DNA of 32,209 nucleotides. Origin: a virus. Under the pieces are notes generated by a model. It was not told the DNA's origin. It saw only the letters and a list, made by a program, of their open reading frames with translations, and searched no databases. Below, piece after piece: positions 26,652 through 32,209 of the stretch (position 1 is the stretch's first letter; each line of letters opens with the position of its first letter). The stretch lies in the IMG/VR virus record IMGVR_UViG_3300028025_001287, positions 1 through 32,209 of that record. One strand, written 5' to 3'. The translations under genes and the position numbers were made by a program.

Positions 26652-27065
26652 TCATGCCGCTGCCCCACCATCAATAGTATTGGCAAATGATAGTGTTCCT
26701 GGAGTTCCACCATCTAAAGTTTCCCAGACAAAGGCTGGGTATGTTACACCATTTCCATTATATGGATATATATCTTTTAAGAATCCACCTTCATTAAGAC
26801 CTGTTGAGTGAGTATGGTCTACAACTGTTTGTGTGTCATCATAATTTGCAAGGGCATTCCATTGAGAACTATAGTAATAATAAATCTTAGATGTATTAGT
26901 ATCTAAATGCATTGCACCATTTGATGGGCTAACTGGGAAAGATCCACCAACGGTTAAAGAACTTCCAGTAAATGCTGTAGTTTGTACAGAGTTATCTGGG
27001 AACGTAACTCCAGTAGCAACCTTGAGCCCTTGCTTTACAACAAAGTCTTTATTGTTAGTTGCCAC
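26652..27065 (-). CDS. Small fibre/appendage protein
   Basis: 137 residues from a GTG start at 27065 (MATNNKDFVVKQGLKVATGV). The first ~17 residues resemble those of the upstream 737-residue fibre (MATVDKAFRIKNGLVVEG), a shared capping or attachment module. The middle (NGAMHLDTNTSKIYYYYSSQWNAL) is a motif widespread in phage fibre and appendage proteins, where a short beta unit presents a displayed parameter-like loop. The C-terminus is Gly-rich and ends GGAAA. A weak AAGGGA lies about 12 bases before the GTG, within a predicted hairpin. It probably forms a short fibre or adaptor with its neighbours. Confidence 0.75.
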   Translation of the reverse strand: MATNNKDFVVKQGLKVATGVTFPDNSVQTTAFTGSSLTVGGSFPVSPSNGAMHLDTNTSKIYYYYSSQWNALANYDDTQTVVDHTHSTGLNEGGFLKDIYPYNGNGVTYPAFVWETLDGGTPGTLSFANTIDGGAAA

Positions 27066-27086
27066 TGAAGTTCACTGTCCCTTCAG
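27065..27086 (-). promoter_or_regulatory. Hairpin over the start region of the 137-residue gene
   Basis: CTGAAG / CTTCAG six-base stem with a ten-base loop; it contains the weak AAGGGA site and the first base of the GTG start, and could limit translation of this gene. Confidence 0.35.
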
Positions 27087-27092
27087 CCCACA

Positions 27093-29306
27093 TTACGCTT
27101 CGATAAGCGTCTTGTGAACCTTTACTGTTGTACCATTTGATGCTGTAACCTTTAGGCGAACATTTCCACCTGAATAGTCTGCATCTGTTGTACCAATCTG
27201 TGCATTGCTCTGAACATCTGCATATTCAGTTAGATAAACATTGTTTTCTCCATTAACAGTTACTAGAACTTCTAGAACTTCAATGTCATTACCGTTCTTC
27301 ATCTGAACAACATACTTTGCTGATGAATATGTTGAAGCAGACCATGAGTCAACTACTGTTGCATTTCCATCAGTAAGTGCCTGTGTTGCTGTTCCGATAA
27401 GAGCATCAGCAAGAGTAATTGATCCTGTTAATGCAAGGCTTGTACCTGATGCAGCACCAATATTTGGTGTTGTAAATGATGGAGATATTAATGCAGCCTT
27501 TGTATCAATTTGTGATTGAATTCCTGAAGTAACACCGTTAAGATATCCAATTTCTGTATCTGAAACATCTGCGACTCTAGCCTGAATTGCAGTTGTATCT
27601 ACTGCAATTGCTCCTGTTGAATCTGTATATGTAAGACCAGTACCTACTGCATTACCTACAGCGTCTTGTGCTCTTTCGTTTGTGAAGTAAAGGTTTGTAG
27701 TTCCTTCACCTATGTTGTCTGTTCCAAATGTTGCTGAATTACCAAGAGAAATTGATGATCCGTTAATTGTAATTGCTGAGTTTGACAAAGCATTGTTTGG
27801 AATGTTTGTCAGTGTATTTGCTGAACCACTAATTGACTTATTTGTAAGAGTTTCTGCTGCATCTTTAAGTGATGTTCCATTAACCTTAAATTCTTTTCCT
27901 GAAGCAAGGTTAACATGCTCAGAGAATGTCCATGCATCAGTTGCATCTACCCAGTTAATAGTCTTGTCTGTAGCACCCTTAAGAGTAATACCACCACCGT
28001 CAGCGCCTGCATCTGATGGAGTTGCTACTGCACCAAGAACAAGATTTTTATCATCAATTGTAATTTCTGTTGAGTTAATTGTAGTTGTTGTACCATTAAC
28101 TGTTAAGTCCCCTGAAAGAACCAAAGATGTACCAGTTGCTACACCAATGTTTGGTGTTATAAGTGTTGGGGTATCAGCAAAAACAAGTCCGCCAGTACCA
28201 GTCTCATCAGAGATTACTGAACGAAGTTCTGCTGAAGTTGTTGCAGCAAAAGCATCTAACTTGTTATTTGTGAGAGCAACAGTACCTGTAGCATCTGGAA
28301 AAGTTACTGTACGATCTGCGGTAGGGTCACCTGCAGAAATTGTGAGTTCGTGAGCATCTGCTGTAGAACCTTCCATTACGATTGGTGAAGTAAGTACTCC
28401 AAACTCAGTAATGTTATGAAGGTTGCCAGTTGTAACAACAGTACCTGTAGCATCTGGCAAAGTAATAGTGCGATCTCCTGTAGGATTTGTTACTGTAAGT
28501 GTTGTCTCGTTTGCATCTGCTGATGAACCTTCAAATACAACGCTTGAGTCATTAAGAGTAAGACCAGTAACTACTGGGCTTGTAAGTGTTTTATTTGAAA
28601 GTGTTTGTGTGTCAGATGTTCCAACTACTGAACCAGTTACACCGTGTACTCCTATTGAAGCGCCTGTGTGTGTTGTAAGGTCTGATGCTGAAGCCTTATT
28701 TCCAAGATCTGTTGTAAGGTTTGCAATCTTAGACTGAGCAATTGCTGCAGCAGAGTTAATATCTGCATCTACAATTGTGTCATTAGCAATCATTGTTGAT
28801 GTAACTGTTCCTGAGTCAGCCTGAGTTACGGCTGTTCCAGCAATCTTACTAGCACCAATTGCTGCAGATGCACTAATGTCACCATCGACAATGGTTCCAT
28901 TTTCAATCATTGTGCTAGTTACTGTGCCAGCATCACCAGTTGTAATTACAGTACCTGATACGTTAGGAAGTGTAATTGTACGGTCTGCTGTTGGGTCTGT
29001 AACTGTAAGTGTTGTTTCGTAAGAATCTGCTGTGGAACCTTCAAATACAATTGAAGTTTCAAATGCTCCTACTGCTGGGGCTGCTGCCCACTTTAGTCCT
29101 TTTGCTTCGTTTGAGTCTGCTGTTAAAACATATCCGTTTGTTCCAGCAGTTAAAATATCTGTTGTGTTATCTGCAGTACCAACAATTAAATCGCCTTTTG
29201 CATTTATGATTGATTTTGTAAGTACATCGTGTCCATTGACGGTAGCGGTACTACCCTCAACAACTAAGCCATTTTTAATTCTAAAGGCTTTGTCTACTGT
29301 TGCCAT
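27093..29306 (-). CDS. Repeat-rich tail fibre protein
   Basis: 737 residues. Three copies of the FEG(S/T)..AD..E.T....DPT.DRT(I/V)T(L/F)P repeat occur at 87-121, 257-291 and 310-344. Two copies of STMI.N.TIVD.DI..(A)AI..SKIA occur at 131-157 and 170-196, and single copies of LSGDLTVNGTTTTINST (397-413) and DTEIGYLNGVTS.IQ.QID (583-601). Residues 440-480 (TINWVDATDAWTFSEHVNLA) are a common fibre shaft module. Residues 648-737 form a separate C-terminal domain also found in the 145-residue gene upstream. The low-complexity Thr/Ser/Gly composition fits a trimeric fibre. AAGGAG precedes the ATG; TGG-TATAAT lies 86 bases upstream, within the previous gene. Confidence 0.85.
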   Translation of the reverse strand: MATVDKAFRIKNGLVVEGSTATVNGHDVLTKSIINAKGDLIVGTADNTTDILTAGTNGYVLTADSNEAKGLKWAAAPAVGAFETSIVFEGSTADSYETTLTVTDPTADRTITLPNVSGTVITTGDAGTVTSTMIENGTIVDGDISASAAIGASKIAGTAVTQADSGTVTSTMIANDTIVDADINSAAAIAQSKIANLTTDLGNKASASDLTTHTGASIGVHGVTGSVVGTSDTQTLSNKTLTSPVVTGLTLNDSSVVFEGSSADANETTLTVTNPTGDRTITLPDATGTVVTTGNLHNITEFGVLTSPIVMEGSTADAHELTISAGDPTADRTVTFPDATGTVALTNNKLDAFAATTSAELRSVISDETGTGGLVFADTPTLITPNIGVATGTSLVLSGDLTVNGTTTTINSTEITIDDKNLVLGAVATPSDAGADGGGITLKGATDKTINWVDATDAWTFSEHVNLASGKEFKVNGTSLKDAAETLTNKSISGSANTLTNIPNNALSNSAITINGSSISLGNSATFGTDNIGEGTTNLYFTNERAQDAVGNAVGTGLTYTDSTGAIAVDTTAIQARVADVSDTEIGYLNGVTSGIQSQIDTKAALISPSFTTPNIGAASGTSLALTGSITLADALIGTATQALTDGNATVVDSWSASTYSSAKYVVQMKNGNDIEVLEVLVTVNGENNVYLTEYADVQSNAQIGTTDADYSGGNVRLKVTASNGTTVKVHKTLIEA
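28275..28379 (-). repeat. Fibre repeat module, third copy in the 737-residue fibre (residues 310-344)
   Basis: VMEGSTADAHELTISAGDPT followed by ADRTVTFPDATGTVA; the most diverged copy, directly after the second one. Confidence 0.7.
28434..28538 (-). repeat. Fibre repeat module, second copy in the 737-residue fibre (residues 257-291)
   Basis: VFEGSSADANETTLTVTNPT followed by GDRTITLPDATGTVV. Confidence 0.75.
28944..29048 (-). repeat. Fibre repeat module, first copy in the 737-residue fibre (residues 87-121)
   Basis: VFEGSTADSYETTLTVTDPT followed by ADRTITLPNVSGTVI. Confidence 0.75.
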
Positions 29307-29322
29307 GTGGTGCTCCTTTGGG

Positions 29323-29760
29323 TCATGCCTTTAAACCAGTTCGATAGTACCGAATGGTCATCGGCGATAGTACGGGTGTTACCGTCATACTGATTATACC
29401 AGAATTTAAATTAGCAGTGATATTTCCAATAGCGTTTGCCGTATTGGATACCGTGCCAAACTCTGTTATATTTTGATTTGTTCCATCAAAAACTATGTTT
29501 ATCTCTGTGCTTTTGTATACACTTGTAGATGGGTGTGAAACCTGAATAAGATACTTTATGGTTCTCCAGACACTGGTATCAATAGTGTCAAATACTGTTG
29601 CTGTTTCAATACCTGTTATTGTTGATGAATTGTTGCCATCTCCACCTAGTGCTTCTGCACGGTATGAAGTGGTATCAATTAGATCTGCAAAGTCTTGTCC
29701 AGTAGGTCTATCTCCAGACTCAAACTTTGTCTTTAGCGTGGTTATTGGTACTATAGCCAT
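29323..29760 (-). CDS. Short fibre-associated protein sharing N- and C-terminal modules with its neighbours
   Basis: 145 residues in two parts. Residues 1-30 (MAIVPITTLKTKFESGDRPT...DLIDT) match the N-terminus of the collagen-like gene upstream. Residues 55-145 align with the last 90 residues of the 737-residue fibre downstream: V(F/V)D....S.....KY..Q, then E......(F/N)G...(Y/F)...VS/Q and N.. .G...(M/L).(V)T. It therefore looks like a minimal appendage made of one attachment module plus one C-terminal domain. TGA-TATAAT ends seven bases before the ATG and no Shine-Dalgarno is visible, so leaderless expression is likely. Likely a virion tip or adaptor protein. Confidence 0.8.
   Translation of the reverse strand: MAIVPITTLKTKFESGDRPTGQDFADLIDTTSYRAEALGGDGNNSSTITGIETATVFDTIDTSVWRTIKYLIQVSHPSTSVYKSTEINIVFDGTNQNITEFGTVSNTANAIGNITANLNSGIISMTVTPVLSPMTIRYYRTGLKA
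29393..29401 (-). promoter_or_regulatory. Extended -10 element inside a coding region, before the repeat-rich fibre gene
   Basis: TGG-TATAAT, 86 bases before the ATG at 29306, within the C-terminal coding part of the upstream gene. A possible internal promoter with a leader; chance occurrence in coding sequence is not excluded. Confidence 0.4.
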
Positions 29761-29767
29761 ATATGTG

Positions 29768-29776
29768 ATTATATCA
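29768..29776 (-). promoter_or_regulatory. Extended -10 element before the 145-residue gene
   Basis: TGA-TATAAT, seven bases before the ATG; no -35 box and no Shine-Dalgarno. Confidence 0.6.
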
Positions 29777-29797
29777 TATTTAGACTAAATAATTAGA

Positions 29798-30697
<900 letters not shown>

Positions 30698-30705
30698 AAT
30701 AATTG

Positions 30706-30714
30706 ATTATATCA
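30706..30714 (-). promoter_or_regulatory. Extended -10 element before the collagen-like gene
   Basis: TGA-TATAAT, eight bases before the ATG; no -35 box and no Shine-Dalgarno. Leaderless or nearly leaderless start expected. Confidence 0.6.
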
Positions 30715-30936
30715 TAAAATGTAGAAGGTACTGCCGATGACTGCTATGCCAATTCCTGGAGTTGTGTTTGTTGAAAAACCAGGGTAGCCAATATCTTTAA
30801 ACCTAACCTTAAATGGGTATATTCCCTGAACCTCTGAAAGAGTGGTTCCTATTCTTGTTATGTTTACATCTGTATATTCAGTTGGCTTTACTGATACCTT
30901 CGCAATTTCAATGGTAGTAATTTTTTCAACTGGCAT
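30712..30936 (-). CDS. Small protein of the fibre locus, unknown function
   Basis: 74 residues (MPVEKITTIEIAKVSVKPTE...). The composition is Thr/Ile/Val-rich and predicted all beta. It starts two bases after the previous stop and ends before the collagen-like gene, so it belongs to the same transcript. I do not recognise a family; a small virion or appendage-assembly protein is likely from context. A weak GAGAG lies upstream of the ATG. Confidence 0.6.
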   Translation of the reverse strand: MPVEKITTIEIAKVSVKPTEYTDVNITRIGTTLSEVQGIYPFKVRFKDIGYPGFSTNTTPGIGIAVIGSTFYIL

Positions 30937-30938
30937 AA

Positions 30939-31343
30939 TTAACTCTCAGCAGAAGTTACATCTTCAATTACTGTTATAGTACCCTTGCAGATTGTCCATG
31001 TGCGGGTAGCGTCAGATAATTGAATATCGAAAATATCACCAGTCTCAAGATCTTCTGATTCACCAGAAGTAAGAGAAACTGTAAACTCGCCATCATCATC
31101 TTGTAAAGTTGCTTCTGGACTTAATGAAACAATTACTGGATAAGTTACCACGTTATTATTAACAGTTCTCCTAGCAATATCCATCGAGATAGTCCACTCG
31201 CTAATGGTTAGTGGATTACGATTTTCATCTGTTACATAAACTCTAAATGCTGCTGTGTCTCCACGAACTACTGTCCAAAGAACATTTGGTGGGGCTGCTC
31301 CAATAGAAAAAGAATCTGATCCTTGCCCTCTGTATGTAGCCAT
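30939..31343 (-). CDS. Beta-sandwich virion protein of the fibre locus
   Basis: 134 residues (MATYRGQGSDSFSIGAAPPN...). The pattern RGDTAAFRVYVTDENRNPLTISEWTI... followed by two more strand pairs (DGEFTVSLTSGESEDLETGD and RTWTICKGTITVIED) looks like an immunoglobulin-like beta sandwich similar to N-terminal domains of baseplate or fibre proteins (BppU-like). It shares one base with the previous stop codon (TAATG). No catalytic motif is present. It is probably a structural adaptor linking a fibre to the virion. Confidence 0.65.
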   Translation of the reverse strand: MATYRGQGSDSFSIGAAPPNVLWTVVRGDTAAFRVYVTDENRNPLTISEWTISMDIARRTVNNNVVTYPVIVSLSPEATLQDDDGEFTVSLTSGESEDLETGDIFDIQLSDATRTWTICKGTITVIEDVTSAES

Positions 31344-31867
31344 TATAGTAAGCCTTCCTTAAGTGCTCCCCAAGTTGCTGCCCTTGATCGTGGGGATGAA
31401 ACAATAATAACACCACTTGTTGAATTAGATTTTGCAACAACTCCAACAGTTACAACATTTGATGCTGGCTTAGTTGCTGTAAGACCTCCACCAGATGCTA
31501 CATATAAAACATCTCCTGCTGTATATGAAGCAGTATTAATGTCAGTAAAAACACCAGAAATAACAATAACACCATCTGAGTTATTTCCAATTGCAGACTG
31601 CGCCAAACCAACTACTGGAAATGTACCAATTGTTGCAGTATCTGATTTTGCTACTGTTGGTTTAGTTGAATATCCTGTTATGTATACTGGATCTCCTTTT
31701 GCAATTGATACCCCGCTAACATTACGAATTTCAAGGGTATGAAATGGAAGACCAATTGTAGGTAATACGGCATCTATTGCTTCTGCTAATGATTGAATAT
31801 CCCCAGCAACATCTACAGGATCTGTGTTTGTTGGGTAGGGTAAATCATAAATAGTTGTTTCAGCCAT
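31343..31867 (-). CDS. Virion appendage protein, first gene of the minus-strand operon
   Basis: 174 residues (MAETTIYDLPYPTNTDPVDV). The opening YDLPYPTNTDPVDVAGDIQ is a short module that I associate with the N-termini of actinophage fibre and minor tail proteins. Residues 40-140 contain KGDPVYITGYS and GDVLYVASGGGLTATKP, patterns found in small beta-rich proteins of head fibres and decoration proteins. The C-terminus is basic (SPRSRAATWGALKEGLL). The ATG lies six bases after TGG-TATAAT with no Shine-Dalgarno, so translation is expected from a leaderless mRNA. It defines the left side of the divergent intergenic region. Confidence 0.75.
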   Translation of the reverse strand: MAETTIYDLPYPTNTDPVDVAGDIQSLAEAIDAVLPTIGLPFHTLEIRNVSGVSIAKGDPVYITGYSTKPTVAKSDTATIGTFPVVGLAQSAIGNNSDGVIVISGVFTDINTASYTAGDVLYVASGGGLTATKPASNVVTVGVVAKSNSTSGVIIVSSPRSRAATWGALKEGLL

Positions 31868-31873
31868 TCAATT

Positions 31874-31882
31874 ATTATACCA
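31874..31882 (-). promoter_or_regulatory. Extended -10 promoter of the structural operon, leaderless type
   Basis: TGG-TATAAT on the minus strand; the -10 box ends six bases before the ATG of the first structural gene. No -35 box is visible at 16-18 bases. Transcription would start at or very near the ATG. Confidence 0.65.
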
Positions 31883-31929
31883 CTTCCAAGCATAACATTT
31901 ATAATAAAATAAAAAAATATTGTTAAAAC

Positions 31930-31945
31930 TTGCTTTTTAAAGCAA
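31930..31945. promoter_or_regulatory. 16-base perfect palindrome over the -35 box, candidate operator
   Basis: TTGCTTTTTAAAGCAA reads as a seven-base perfect inverted repeat around a two-base centre. It covers the -35 box and part of the spacer of the plus-strand promoter and lies in the divergent gap, so a regulator bound here could block that promoter. No regulator is identified. Confidence 0.45.
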
Positions 31946-31959
31946 ATTCGTGCTACAAT
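31930..31959 (+). promoter_or_regulatory. Divergent plus-strand promoter
   Basis: TTGCTT (31930-31935), 18-base spacer, TGC-TACAAT (-10 at 31954-31959 with an extended TG). It is about 50 bases before the plus-strand ATG, so the mRNA has a leader. The only promoter on this strand that I recognise. Confidence 0.7.
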
Positions 31960-31968
31960 TAGATTAAG

Positions 31969-31984
31969 GCTACCGTGAGGTAGC
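31969..31984 (+). promoter_or_regulatory. Leader hairpin with GTGA tetraloop
   Basis: GCTACC / GGTAGC pair as a six-base stem with loop GTGA, a GNRA-type tetraloop. It is followed by AGCAA-TT-TTGCT, which could form a second, mutually exclusive hairpin sharing the AGC. Both lie between promoter and ribosome-binding site of the plus-strand gene. Confidence 0.4.
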
Positions 31985-32010
31985 AATTTTGCTCTAGGAG
32001 GTAATATACA

Positions 32011-32209
32011 ATGAGAGACAAGAATAAAGGGGTTTGGTTAGGTTTGATAGCACTGGTTGGGTTGTTTGCACCTTTTAGCAACGCCGCTAATGCTCTTGAA
32101 ACTAAAACTCTAATAAAAACTACAGTGGAAAAGGAATCAGCCCTCAAAGGGGCTTTTTTGGTTTCTAAGGAGAAAATGTTAGAGAAGTACGAAAATGCTC
32201 ATAACTTAA
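32011..32209 (+). CDS. Secreted or membrane-anchored protein, N-terminal part only
   Basis: Frame open to the right edge (66 codons shown). It starts MRDKNKGVWLGLIALVGLFA: a basic n-region, a hydrophobic core (8-22) and SNAANA, giving a signal-peptidase site after Ala28, then a charged lysine/glutamate-rich segment (KTTVEKESALKGAFLVSKEK). AGGAGG lies nine bases before the ATG. It is the only gene on this strand and is transcribed divergently from the structural operon. The fold after residue 66 is unknown; a lysis or cell-wall enzyme exported by the host, or a virion protein, are both possible. A second in-frame ATG (32176) has AAGGAG three bases upstream, and a terminator-like hairpin lies inside the frame at 32139-32159. 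Confidence 0.7.
   Translation, partial: MRDKNKGVWLGLIALVGLFAPFSNAANALETKTLIKTTVEKESALKGAFLVSKEKMLEKYENAHNL
32139..32159 (+). terminator. Terminator-like hairpin inside the plus-strand reading frame
   Basis: AGCCCT / GGGGCT (one G-T pair) around loop CAAA, followed by six T. This resembles an intrinsic terminator, but it sits inside the open frame of the plus-strand gene, about 130 bases after its ATG, and so may be an attenuator or a chance match. Confidence 0.4.

Noticed and set aside
27095-27110. Hairpin ACGCTT / AAGCGT at the end of the 737-residue fibre gene as a terminator
   Set aside because: The stem overlaps the last codons and no T run follows on the minus strand.

Overview
The window is a stretch of a tailed double-stranded DNA bacteriophage genome, AT-rich and almost completely coding. 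All recognisable genes but one lie on the minus strand, and they are transcribed from about position 31.9 kb down to position 1. The content is a virion structural module: HK97-type portal, XkdF-like prohead protease, capsid and connector genes, then a tail tube gene, tail assembly chaperones and a 2554-residue tape measure protein. No contractile sheath gene is visible, so a siphovirus with a very long flexible tail (about 380 nm at 0.15 nm per residue) is the best reading. The style of the tape measure, tail chaperone and connector proteins resembles actinobacteriophages, and the low GC and extended -10 promoters would fit a low-GC (for example freshwater) actinobacterial host. The host assignment is inference.

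Layout in order of transcription. (1) 31.9-25.5 kb: eight fibre or appendage genes built from shared modules, including a collagen-like protein, two repeat-rich fibres and an Mtd-like N-terminus. (2) 25.3-23.3 kb: a complete class II (adenosylcobalamin-dependent) ribonucleotide reductase with its own promoter, inserted among structural genes. (3) 23.3-19.6 kb: a 1218-residue protein rich in concanavalin/LamG-like beta-sandwich sequence. (4) 19.6-15.1 kb: small conserved gene, portal, protease with an embedded scaffold start, and major capsid protein, closed by a strong terminator. (5) 15.0-12.0 kb: five head-tail connector and tail completion genes, most overlapping by 1-4 bases. (6) 11.9-10.1 kb: major tail protein with its own terminator, then two paralogous tail assembly chaperones. 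(7) 10.1-1 kb: tape measure protein, a distal-tail-like protein and a tail/baseplate protein that runs off the window.

At 31.9-32.2 kb a divergent plus-strand transcription unit begins. It has its own promoter, a 16-base palindrome over the -35 box, and a secreted or membrane-anchored protein that runs off the right edge. Terminase, replication and lysis genes are not seen.

The most notable features are: a strong ribosome-binding site inside the protease gene that would give a separate 186-residue scaffold protein; a repeated TGN-TATAAT extended -10 element placed 6-9 bases before several start codons, implying leaderless mRNAs; terminators only after the two most abundant virion proteins; a tandem chaperone duplication in which one copy has the T domain fused in frame and the other lacks it; and fibre genes that share N-terminal, repeat and C-terminal modules. 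No tRNA, CRISPR array, insertion sequence, integrase or attachment site was recognised. The only non-coding gaps above 100 bases are 25317-25462 and 31868-32010, both described below.
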